Assembly: GCF_000485595.1 (NCBI RefSeq)
Contig: NW_014577252.1
Coordinates: forward strand, 198,392-239,945
Direction of reading: 5' to 3'
Length of the DNA stretch: 41,554 nucleotides
DNA from: Priapulus caudatus
Lineage: Eukaryota; Priapulida; Priapulimorpha; Priapulimorphida; Priapulidae
The notes beneath the pieces were generated by a model that was given only the letters and a program-made list of their open reading frames with translations, did no database searches and was not told where the DNA came from. Within the stretch, counting starts at the first letter, position 1. Each line of letters begins with the position of its first letter. Positions 32,146 through 41,554 of the stretch are shown piece by piece. The position numbers and the translations under genes were made by a program.

Positions 32146-32146
32146 G
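31810..32146. repeat. Compound microsatellite: CT, TTG, GT, GCGT, GA
   Basis: Successive blocks: CTCTCTC (about 31812-31838), TTG repeats (31917-31960), GT (31960-32045), TGCG repeats (about 32046-32105), GT, then GA (32119-32146). Reading frames are artefacts. Confidence 0.97.
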
Positions 32147-32149
32147 CGC

Positions 32150-32515
32150 AAGGCAACAGCTAATAAGAAACCCTTTCTCCACACAATATATTATCACATC
32201 TGATAGCGTAGTGATACCGTAGCCGGTATGTTATATATTTCACAATTCTTCGCTGGCATGACAACCATGTGAAAGTATTTAGAAATCGCTTATACACGTG
32301 AAAACGGTATTTTCGATAATACATCGATTCGTAAATGGCTATACTTGACGCGTCTTTCGAAACACTACTTTGTAGGAAAACTTTCTTGTCATGCAGAAGC
32401 CTTGGGGCAACACGTACGATAGGTTCCTATTCTTATACAACACGAGTCAGTAATTATTCTAATACCCTTCAGCAGTATGCTTACTGTACATGCTTCTGAA
32501 TATGAATAGGAAGTT
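32150..32515. other. Gene-free stretch
   Basis: No supported gene. Confidence 0.45.
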
Positions 32516-32520
32516 AAATG

Positions 32521-32619
32521 TCTGTTCGCTATACGCGTGTTTTTTGTTCGCTATACGCGTCTGTTGTCTGTTCGCTGTATAATGTCTGTTCGCTATACGC
32601 GTCTATTCGCTATACGCGT
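32521..32619 (+). repeat. Five-copy TTCGCTATACGCGT motif cluster
   Basis: TTCGCTATACGCGT occurs exactly at 32525, 32547, 32589 and 32606, with a shortened variant (TTCGCTGTATA) at 32571. Several copies are preceded by TGTCTG. Spacing is irregular (about 17-24 bases). Each exact copy ends in the palindrome ACGCGT. It may be a tandem repeat or a cluster of protein-binding sites. Confidence 0.85.
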
Positions 32620-33485
32620 AGTTTAGAGCCATTTTCAAAATTTTCAGTTGCGAGGCTGGAGCCTGGGCGGAAACAATCTTACTTACATTGGTACGTTATA
32701 ATGTGCACGTTGGTGGATATAGCTATAGAAGGATTGCTGATGATGCAAAGTGTGGGCGGCTTTAATATGACTCCCTAGAAAGTGACTGTGTAGTCACCGC
32801 AACGTGGTGGATATCCTTACCGTCTCTGTAGACAGCACTTGCACGCTATTTACCCCCAGCGAGTTGTAGGCAGTCTGACCTCAATTTGAGCCTTGTTTGT
32901 TTGTCTGTGATGAGGGGCAATAGTCGTGTATGCCGAGAGTAACCAAGAGGACAATTGCTACAGACGGCAATCGAGTTGGCTAGGACTAATGAAGAGCATT
33001 TACTTACCGTCTTTAAGACATTTAGGTGTTCTTCTACCTTCCTTGTAGAAAATCACTTCAATATGTATGCAAGAAAATGCATTTCAGCGTCAACGGTATC
33101 CCAGCCAAGTGTGTTTGCGTATGTGCCTGCATATAAATGTGCATGTGGATGTGTATCAAGGGTCCATAATAGAAAATTCTTTACATTGGGTGCACAGTTA
33201 AAACTTTTGTCGAATTGAAACTCCAACCAATTGTATCGATTGTTGAAATCGCACATATAGTGTATCTTTCATTCATTATTGGCATTACCTGGAATCTGTA
33301 ATCAGCCATGCACTGGCCTCGAATGTAAGATTATACAAATATTATTATTATGTAAGATATCGAATGAGTTGTATTCACTTTTTTCGCCGAACTCGAAATA
33401 GTACATTATTCAAGGCTTCTGCTCAGAGGCATAGACAACTTGATGAGTGTGTTAGGGTGTTAATGACCCGTTATGTAGATGCTCG
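32620..33485. other. Gene-free stretch
   Basis: No supported gene. Confidence 0.45.
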
Positions 33486-33499
33486 GTATCTCTCCCTCT

Positions 33500-33690
33500 C
33501 TCTACGCACACACGCACGCACGCACGCACATACACACGCGCGCGCGCGCACGCGCACGCACACACACGCACCCGCGCATCCGCACCCGCACCCGCACCCG
33601 CACCCGCACCCGCACGCACGCACGCAAACAACCACACACACACGCACGCACGCACGTACGCACGCACGCACGCACGCAAGCAACCACACA
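33500..33690. repeat. (GCAC)n / (CCGCAC)n compound repeat
   Basis: GCAC units, GC dinucleotides, six CCGCAC units (about 33581-33612), then GCAC again. Arg/Thr/His frames are artefacts. Confidence 0.97.
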
Positions 33691-33699
33691 CGCCCGATA

Positions 33700-36060
33700 C
33701 ATGTGGTTAAAATGATTAATAATTTCGTTGTAAGCCCGGTCGCCGTCACACGGATGGAGAAACGAATGGCTAGTTTTGATTGAGACGAGTTTGATTATAT
33801 GAGAGGTATTATGGTTTCGTGGCCGACAAGTTCACCGACAACTATTGTTTACATTTCAGCCGCCAAGCCGAACAAAGGACTAAACTGTGAATATCAGACG
33901 TGAAATTAATCTTAAGTTGATCGAATCCTAATGAATCGAGTAATTTCCTTTTACTTCCCGTTGCTTCATAGTGCCATGGGCACGACTAGAAACTCGTTAG
34001 TATTGGATAGCCAACGATACCTATAAACGTTGCAACTCAAGATACCGAATAGGCGTGTAAGACTTTCATTTTCAGGTACTTTCCAGTGCGAGCCATTTGT
34101 GTGTATGAGTTGCTTATTGCAAAAGGACTAGAGTTTTGGTAAAATGTGAGATTATACCAACTTCCTGATTTGTAATTTCTTATGACTCCCTGGCACGAAG
34201 AGAATAATCCTTCACCTGATGTACAATCATGCTGGTGTCGATGCATGAATATACCCATCAATAAATCATCACATCACTTCAGCTGAACGAAAGTGAGCAG
34301 TGAATTGAAATTTCATTGATTAATGACTTTTCGTTAAGATTACAGCTATAAGATATATCTCAAACAACAATGATGATAGCGAGTTCATATTGTACGCCGT
34401 GTATTTGGGGTAGGACTAAAACTGGTACCTATGGGAACCCTAACCTTAACCGAAAGCAGGATATTCGTGTTGGTTGTGATATTTGATAACAAAGAACTCA
34501 GTGACTTACTTTGCCGCCATTATATGACGAATTATTTACAGCCGCCCAGTTATTACACAATGCACAACGTATTGTCAAGCAATACGTGTTTTATTAACTC
34601 AATTATAGTTCAAAGAGTGTAAAAGCGTTGTAGAAAGAAATACTTCCGTTTCACGGGTCAACTGATACAAACAATAGGCACGCTGCTAGTACTACTCCGT
34701 GAGGCGACAATGATACGTGGACACCAAATAATGAGTAAATAACTAATGTAGAACAGTTTTTACGCAGAAAATCGTTAATGTAAAATGTATCTATCGAGTA
34801 TATGTAACGAAGTCAAATGCAATGTGACGTAAAAATGAAATCTAGAAAAATATCAATTAGATAAGGCATAATTTTAATCTATCAAACCAACCAAACCAAA
34901 AAATTGACATTGTTGGTGCAGTGTATCTAACTTACCCATCCTTCAGATCCGATTATCCTTTATTCGTATAATAAAGCTTTGTAATCCGACACCAAACAAA
35001 CAGAATGATGTCGTCTGACGCAGCTTCCATTTCAAATACAACGAAAAAATATGGAATATCGAAATACATCTTCCGCTAGCAGCGTCACATTCGCCTAGCT
35101 CAGTTACAAGGTTAGAACCATTTAGAAATTACAGCCATAGAGCTATATAATAATGAGGAGTCGTTTACGCTGTCAAAGGTTCACTGATAACTAACTAATC
35201 AAGAGGAAAATCAACTACACAATGTCATTTACATAAAAAAATGTATCGGAGACCTATTTGCTTTTGTGCACTGGTATAGAGGAGGGCATACATTCCATAG
35301 ATAAGATGAGGTGGGTTTTAAGGCACCTATTCTGCCATTCATACGATTGAGATACATCACGCACATCCACGCCAGGGCAGCATTTAAAATCCTGCTGTCT
35401 TTGACTAATTTTTTGCCTCCTAATTACAAAATAGGACGAGCGGTAGTTCGTCAGTATTTCTATGCCGCACTAATGAGATATTGATGGCAAGGGAAATGCG
35501 CGAGCATGTTCACACGAGGTGTGTACAAATTGGCGGGCTGCCCTCGCGCCTGCGTTATCGGAGATTGTGCGCGCTTCGGTAGCTGGTTTTCCAGTGGCAG
35601 GTCGCAACTGGCAGCTAGACAGGTTTCGCTCCTTTTGATCTCATGTTTACCGAAATTTGCCTATCTTATCTCCACGTGGAAAGGTGGAAACTATCAGCGT
35701 GAAATATGTGCTCTGTTTGCAGCACAGCGAAGCATGCAGCCTGGGGAGATGTAGCCCACTCCGCTCTTGCGCTACCCACTATCACTACTCCTGAGGTAAT
35801 CAACGTGCAAAAGTTCAAACAATAAGTATAACTCATTATTTTCGGATAGAAATACGGAGCGCAATATATTTGGGTATCTGTTGCTGATCAAGCAGCGTCA
35901 CAGCTATCCATAAGCTAGTCATTTCCCTCAAGCTTCTCTTACAGTAAACACAACTATAACAGCCATGTCCAACATAGCGTGTTTATGCTGTGTACACAAA
36001 GTTCATACTTAATATCCAATTGATCGTTTCATGTACATTTAGATAATTACTTATGCATAT
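33700..36060. other. Gene-free stretch
   Basis: Long AT-rich stretch with no recognisable gene, RNA or repeat pair. A short 'ccctaaccttaacc' word lies near 34438. Confidence 0.4.
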
Positions 36061-36063
36061 AAG

Positions 36064-36140
36064 CAGGGGTGAATAATGACACAATGTAGTGAAATAAGCA
36101 TCTAATACGTGTGAAACTCCTTTGTCCTTATTCACCCCTG
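36064..36140. mobile_element. 77-bp palindromic-ended insertion, CAGGGGTGAATAA variant
   Basis: Begins CAGGGGTGAATAATGACA; the end reversed reads CAGGGGTGAATAAGGACA. It differs from the CAGGAGTGAATAAT family at one base of the terminal 13. No clean target duplication adjoins it; only an imperfect TTACTTAT/TTACCTAT pair lies nearby. Confidence 0.65.
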
Positions 36141-36231
36141 TTACCTATATACCTCACATAAGGCGTACGTAGCAGTCACACATGCATAATAGCAAGTAGT
36201 GATGTATATTTGCTAGCGTGTATAGCAGTCC

Positions 36232-36291
36232 AGCTATGCTCAAATTGAGGCATTATGTAGGCACTATGCTCAAATTGCGCAAAATGTAGGG
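36232..36291 (+). repeat. Short tandem duplication (CTATGCTCAAATTG)
   Basis: 'ctatgctcaaattg' at about 36233 and 36265, each followed by a 'atgtagg' word. Confidence 0.8.
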
Positions 36292-36578
36292 ACCGATATA
36301 GATTTACACAACACTGATAACTGTTTGAGACTCGAATTAAAAAAACAATAACAACAAAATGGCTGTTTATTTATCTGTTTACTGCCCGTGTTTTATTTAA
36401 TGTTTACGTGCTCCAAGAGTACAGTCACAATTCCAGTTCTCAATACACAAGTGCAAAAACAGCTGTTTCTTTGTTTGCACTTAATTTCCAATGGCAACGC
36501 CCTGATGCGTCCGCATTGTTTTCTTCCCCCACTAGTTTGGCCCATTAAAACATTTTTGTACATATTTATGCTATATAA

Positions 36579-36580
36579 GT

Positions 36581-36616
<36 letters not shown>

Positions 36617-36630
36617 ATATATACATACAT
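36579..36630. repeat. (TA)n microsatellite
   Basis: Long TA run grading into ATACATAC. Confidence 0.95.
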
Positions 36631-36639
36631 ACATATAAT

Positions 36640-36680
36640 CAAGAGTAGATAATAACAACAGTTGTTATTATCTACTCTTG
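36640..36680. mobile_element. 41-bp perfect palindromic insertion with 7-bp target duplication
   Basis: CAAGAGTAGATAATAACAAC, a central A, then the exact reverse complement. ATATAAT flanks both sides (36633-36639 and 36681-36687). The ends match CAGGAGTGAATAATAA at 13 of 16 positions. It sits in a TA repeat, so part of the flanking match could be coincidental. Confidence 0.7.
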
Positions 36681-36687
36681 ATATAAT

Positions 36688-36722
36688 GTATATATATATA
36701 TATATGTGTGTGTGTCGTGTAT
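36688..36722. repeat. (TA)n/(TG)n microsatellite
   Basis: TA run followed by TGTGTGTG, the right-hand continuation of the TA-rich site that holds the palindrome at 36640. Confidence 0.9.
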
Positions 36723-36729
36723 GTATACT

Positions 36730-38160
36730 ATATAGCTATAATTTATTCCGGATTTATTGTACTGCATTATACATGCATGAGCGCAAATTGAGTTATAAAT
36801 ATGATCATAACATTTCGCGGTTATATTGCTCTTAATCCGCACGGCAAGTTAGTGGGACAGGCATCATGCGCATTCGCTAACTTTGCTTACGTGACAACAG
36901 CGAAGTTTAGTTGTAGCTATAATAATAGTAAAATAAAACTTCATGTTTGTGGGTCTCGGTCCAATGTATGATATTACATAAGATGTGATTCCATAGTGAC
37001 GGACGATCGTTAAATAGCTTACAGGGAATTAACTAGCAAAGAACTGCGTATGATCTTGGGGCTGCTTACTTATATGTGCATTGTGTACAGAAACGATAAC
37101 ACGAACAACAAATTTGTAAGCAAAAACTACAAATACTGGAATATATTTGGGAATTATCGATTAAAAATGAACAATTACGATTAAAGATTAAGTTTACTGG
37201 ATTTCTCATGCAATGACGAGGGAGATTACATTATAATAATACATCATAATTAATAAAAACGCAAAAAAGTAAAAAGCAAACGTAAGTTGTAATATTTCGG
37301 TTATCATCTTGTCAACTGTCTAATCGTGGCACGAGGTAGAGAAGGCAAAGTTCTGCCTTGATGCTAAATGTTATTAATCCAACAAGATCATTGCTTCAAA
37401 GCTTTCTGCTAACATTCGTTACAGGAAAATTAAGAGGCAAAACATTGCCTCCGCTTAGCCTACACGCAAATGTCCGCAGGTGTGCTTTTTAAGCTGTCCG
37501 CCTGTCTGAAGCTAGGCGTCTTCTGATGGCTTGATTTGCAGTTACTGTCAGTTAGAAAGCAATGTTAGTTACACGTTGCACTACGAACCTTTACGCTAAT
37601 AAATCATTTTCTGGCTATAACGTGTCATCTTGGAAGGCCAAGTGAAGCTGTCGCGGTGCATGCCATTCCTCGACCACCGAGCAGTCAATGATTTCTCCCT
37701 TTGCTGAAAAGTCCGACAGAAAATCAGTTGAACAAAGTGTCATATCATTAGGGAGGAATTGCCTCGGGTGATATTACTGGTGACAGGTGAATGTCGCTAT
37801 CAACAATGCAATGGTTTTCATATTTTTCAGAATCTCGACAGGCAATATGCTCTGTGATTTCGGGACAGTCTTTTTGCTCTCATTCCTCGGCATGTCTTCC
37901 CGCGTGTCCTTGAAGGCATACTTCACCTATTGATTCTATTACATATTTGGCCTCTACGTGCGCATGCATGCTGGGTGAAAATGCAGCTGACCTCTCTGTG
38001 GAACAACACGACCAGCATATAATTTCCATTGACAGTGACCATTGACAGTAGCGTACGCCCACAGACACGCTTTCCCTCAGTGAGTATATACTAAGCTTTT
38101 GAATGAAAATGCGAGGATGTCAGTAACGATGAAAATTCTACCGCTAGGTTTTCATTCTAG
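36730..38160. other. Gene-free stretch
   Basis: An acceptor-like site (tggttttcatatttttcag, ending about 37830) and a donor-like site (CCCTCA|GTGAGTAT, about 38078) face each other, but no frame is open throughout. Confidence 0.4.
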
Positions 38161-38720
38161 AGCGAGCGACGTGACACCGCGGGCGTGCAGTGTTACCGAT
38201 CTGTACGTTTCTTTTTATTTACATGTCTTACAAATACTCGTGTGGTTAGCGTGAGCCTACACGCATGCTTTACTTCAATCCAAACGCACTTGGCACACCG
38301 TGTATTCATAATAAAAGATCCCTACCGCAGGCGCGGTGACACAACACAGAACCCGCGTACCGAGTAGAAACGCAGCCAGTCCTGAGTGCAAGGGAATCGC
38401 ACCTGGCCAACGCTTTCGTCGCGGTTAACTCCAGCGCATGTGGCCGGTGTGCTCTCACCGCTATCCCACTCATCACAGTCGTCGTTGTGCTCGGCTGTAT
38501 ATTGACCCACTTGGGAATTCGGCTTTTCGTGCGGATTTCGCAGCGGATGAAGTGAGCAAACAATCTCCACAGCGGCCGATCCACAGGCGAGTGGCTGATG
38601 GACTTGCATTGCGTGTTGGAGGCATTATTCCGCCAACGTGGCGGCGTATGCGCCTCTGCCTGCTGACGTGACACTCGTGAGAGAGTGGAATGCCGCGCGC
38701 GGGTAATCCTGTTTGCAGGG
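38161..38720. other. CpG-rich stretch, function unknown
   Basis: Richer in CpG than its surroundings, with overlapping frames of up to 122 codons on the minus strand. None has a recognisable domain. It might be a promoter region. Confidence 0.3.
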
Positions 38721-39500
38721 CGCGTTCGCTTAGAATTCTTCCGATACTTCCACGGCTACTCAGTGTGATGACGATGACGATGATGACGTTTTTTGTGCTG
38801 TACTTTCCCCACTGATCCCGATCTGTCTACCACTTACTTTTAGCATTCTAAATCGTCCGCGATTGTATAATCCGTCGTTGTCTCTTAGGGGTTTTGCGGT
38901 CAAATCATTTCGTGTTTAGTTTCGTGATGTTTCTAAAGACGGGAAATGCATGATTCCTTGATTGTACCCACGGGAAAGCTAAACGCTTTAAGTTTGCTAG
39001 TATTAGGGCATAGTTTGTGTAAGTCGTCCCCAATTTTACGTCTTTTATGTTTACATTGTTGTTGTCTGTAAGGAGCTAGGTAGCCAGTAGCACAGCGATA
39101 GAAAATTACTTAAATCTTAAAACATCAATTTCAATTTATCATGTAAACACGTGTTACTTTTTCTAGAGTTAATTGATGATTATAACAAGCTTCCGTGCTA
39201 TTAATTAGCCTAATGAACAATTGCGTCATTTCCGCACTTAGTAATTACAGAGGTATGAATCACATCTGGTTGAAGTAGATAGTACCGGGCAATTTCGGCT
39301 TCCAATTCTGTATAAAATTATCAACGATGCGGTTGAAATAGATGTTAGCTTCAATCCGATATACATGATGAGAGAAAATGATACAATGAAAATCTTCGAT
39401 GAATTCTTTCCCCAGCGCGGGAATCCTGATCATGTGGTTATATTATCTTACGTTATTGCGCGCAAGGGCAAGTCCACAATGACTACTCGTAGCATAAAGG
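38721..39500. other. Gene-free stretch
   Basis: A GATGACGATGACGATGATGACG run lies at about 38766-38788. No supported gene. Confidence 0.4.
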
Positions 39501-39502
39501 GC

Positions 39503-39645
39503 TATATATAAATTTATCCTGTCGTGTCATATATATAAAATTTTCCTGTCGTGTCGTGTGTAATATTGATACAATCGCTTAAAAGAAATGATTTCGTTAC
39601 TTTATTTATTCTTATCATTATTATTATTATTATTATTATTATTAA
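39503..39645. repeat. Small tandem duplication and (TTA)n microsatellite
   Basis: 'tatatataaa..ttcctgtcgtgtc' type block is present twice (about 39505-39530 and 39531-39556). (TTA)n lies at about 39613-39645. Confidence 0.85.
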
Positions 39646-39852
39646 TATTTATTATATTACTATACTTCGATTACCACAAGTAAGACCTAGCAGAGTGTGA
39701 CTTAAATTACAATTTCGATTTGTAATAAAAAATCGTACAGTAAGACTTAGAAATGAAACGAGCATGTATTGAGCAGGTCTTTGGTCCCACACAATTATAT
39801 TCCTGTGAATGGTTTGATTGAGGTAAAACTGGCTTTGCGTAAGAGTATTTTA

Positions 39853-39909
39853 TTAGGTGATCACCGAGGGGAGCTCGCCGCTTAAAGCTGTCTGTATAGA
39901 GCCAAGCGT
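39853..39909 (-). CDS. Weak candidate terminal exon, unrecognised
   Basis: On the minus strand an acceptor (aatgaatgctgcag) is followed by 18 phase-0 codons, TLGSIQTALSGELPSVIT, and a TAA. Phase fits the end of the candidate exon at 41064-41301, which would imply a 1.15-kb intron. An AATAAA overlaps the stop region, unusually close if used. A longer frame in another phase is open over the same bases. Confidence 0.18.
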   Translation of the reverse strand, partial: TLGSIQTALSGELPSVIT

Positions 39910-39959
39910 CTGCAGCATTCATTACATTACAATATCGAATATCTAAACTTGATCCAACT

Positions 39960-40990
39960 AAGCTCGAATTTATTTGAAATAATTAGTGCGGCAATACACA
40001 ATGCATGTACCTATTCAGGTGCACGCTAGGTAATATGATGCATGCAATGATGGCTTTGATGAAGAAAATCACAACAATCGCCTTTCTCGAGCGTCCTGTG
40101 CATTGAGACGGGTTGTACAGAATATAGGAAGGATATCCTGCAATACTTTTCACATGCTTCACCGGTCCCTGGGAATGCTGTTTAGTGATGCGGCTATACG
40201 TATATAGTCGATATAGAGTGCTTGTTTAAAGATATATAGGTAATCGCAATCAGCTGGGTGGTCCGTCCTTCAGCGTGAGTGGCGCTGCCGTCTGCACCCT
40301 TCTTTATTGGCTGCCACGCGTAATATGGGAGCAAACTGTTTGCACTGGGTGAAGCTATTGTGCTGCTCTTGTTTCATCTATAGTTCTGAATAGAGGTCGG
40401 ATTAGTAGCGATCAAATGGCGCTATCATTCAAATCTGTGAGATATATATATTTACAACCTTGGTCATCTCGGCGCCATATATGTATTCAGCGATTTGCCT
40501 CTCGGCTAACTGGTCCATCGAGTTTTAGCGTAACCTTGACATTGTAATAGACAATTAGACAGTGGCTAATAAAGTGAACTCATATAAATCATCATGAATG
40601 TAACTATGCATATCCCCGTGTCGCTTATTCCATGGTAATAAACCGCCAGAATGTATTATTGTTTTGATACTCGAAAGTGATGCATTAAATTTATGTTAGA
40701 TTAAGTTTTTAATGTGCAAATTATTGTTGTTGGCAAATCGTTTAATAATTAGCAAGAATTTAATAGCAGTAACTGGCACCGCTCTCTCTCACATGATCGT
40801 AAGGCATAACAGTCTAAACTACATGGGAGGAAGTGCTGAGATTTTAACTGGAAATACTCCAGGTCACGTTAACTGAGTGCACCCGAAGCAAGTTCAAATA
40901 TTGGCAGTCTTTTGATCTAAGCAGCAAATATTGACAACAAGCCTGCTTGGCCTGGCAAGGACGTGTAAAACCAACACAGTGCTGCCTCAA
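39960..40990. other. Gene-free stretch
   Basis: No supported gene or repeat; it would be mostly intron if the minus-strand exons are real. Confidence 0.4.
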
Positions 40991-41063
40991 CTATTCACTC
41001 GAAAAGTGCCAAATGATTGTTTACTGTAAGCGAGGCTCTTATATGTATGCAGGACATGCTTAC

Positions 41064-41301
41064 CTGCTCAGTAACTAAGAAACCGTTGCATATAGGTATA
41101 TCTGGGAAGGGTGAGCCGAAGATTGCTTCCTTGTAAGGCCCTAAAAAATCTCTACTTGTGTACAATCTACTACGTGGATTGCGTGGTTTAAGAAAAATGT
41201 TGGTCCTTAATGAGCTTGATGTTTTATCAACTGCGGCGTTTCTAGCATGGTTCTGTACGAATGTGCGCGGTACATGTGATGTTCTCTTATGGGGCTGCAA
41301 A
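41064..41301 (-). CDS. Candidate internal exon, unrecognised protein
   Basis: The minus-strand acceptor is textbook (a pyrimidine-rich run ending ttttcccttgtctccag) and the donor is ACTGAGCAG|GTAAGC. The 238 bases between give one base plus 79 open codons, ending in phase 0. The peptide is polar and basic, with KPRNPRSRLYTSRDFLG and PFPDIPICNGFLVTEQ segments; no transmembrane segment is evident. I do not recognise the family. The preceding exon would lie beyond the right edge of the window. This is the best-supported unassigned exon here. Confidence 0.4.
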
Positions 41302-41359
41302 CTGGAGACAAGGGAAAACGCGAGCACGGAAACGCAGTCAGGCATCGCTGCACCCCACG

Positions 41360-41401
41360 CGCACACATGTATTTACGCATACATAAACGCGCGCACATAC
41401 G

Positions 41402-41434
<33 letters not shown>

Positions 41435-41441
41435 GCACGCA

Positions 41442-41473
<32 letters not shown>

Positions 41474-41495
41474 CGCACACACACGCACGCGCGCA

Positions 41496-41527
<32 letters not shown>

Positions 41528-41554
41528 CACACACGCACGCGCGCACGCGCACAC
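41360..41554. repeat. (CA)n/(GCAC)n array at the window edge
   Basis: Alternating CA and GCAC blocks run off the end of the window. Cys-Val and Arg-Ala frames are artefacts. Confidence 0.97.

Noticed and set aside
37831-38077. Possible exon between a strong acceptor and a strong donor
   Set aside because: All three frames contain stops within it, so at best it is non-coding.
1-41554. tRNA, 5S rRNA and other structured RNA genes
   Set aside because: Scanning by eye for box B (GGTTCGANNCC) and 5S internal control words gave no convincing hit; a covariance-model search would be decisive.

Overview
This looks like nuclear DNA from a multicellular animal, most likely a marine-type invertebrate. 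The reasons are one recognisable neuropeptide receptor-type GPCR gene, eukaryotic splice and promoter-like motifs, TTAGGG telomere-type repeats, many CA/GA/TA microsatellites and many small non-autonomous DNA transposons. There is no operon structure, no dense coding, and no rRNA or tRNA gene that I can recognise. I cannot name the species from the sequence.

Layout. 1-1573: an imperfect tandem duplication, then a 556-bp inverted-repeat element set exactly between two 73/74-bp direct repeats. 2433-4682: the only gene recognised by family, a rhodopsin-class GPCR resembling CCAP / neuropeptide S / vasopressin receptors, with TATA-like and CRE motifs upstream and AATAAA downstream. It is interrupted by two in-frame stops and one frameshift. 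5900-7150: candidate plus-strand exons of an unrecognised gene. 8.0-11 kb: an assembly gap, a nested palindrome, CT repeats and a Tc1/mariner-like MITE. 11.8-12.9 kb: a CpG-rich block of unknown function. 13.6-19.8 kb: ultra-short palindromic insertions, repeat copy A, a GTAGCA-type repeat, a hairpin element with a telomeric core, and GA repeats. 20.8 kb: a candidate minus-strand exon. 22.9-27.8 kb: repeat copies B and C around long CA arrays, with a second gap. 28-41.5 kb: mostly unannotatable AT-rich DNA with microsatellites, a five-copy short tandem motif at 32.5 kb, two more palindromic insertions at 36 kb, and candidate minus-strand exons near 39.9 and 41.2 kb.

The most interesting signal is a family of 40-68 bp near-perfect palindromes with ends like CAGGAGTGAATAAT. 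Three of them carry 6-7 bp target-site duplications. A separate 187-bp hairpin has a 9-bp target duplication and four TTAGGG units at its core. A caution: the long repeat copies differ mostly by single-base insertions and deletions, which suggests unpolished long-read sequence. Frameshifts here should therefore be treated as possible assembly errors.
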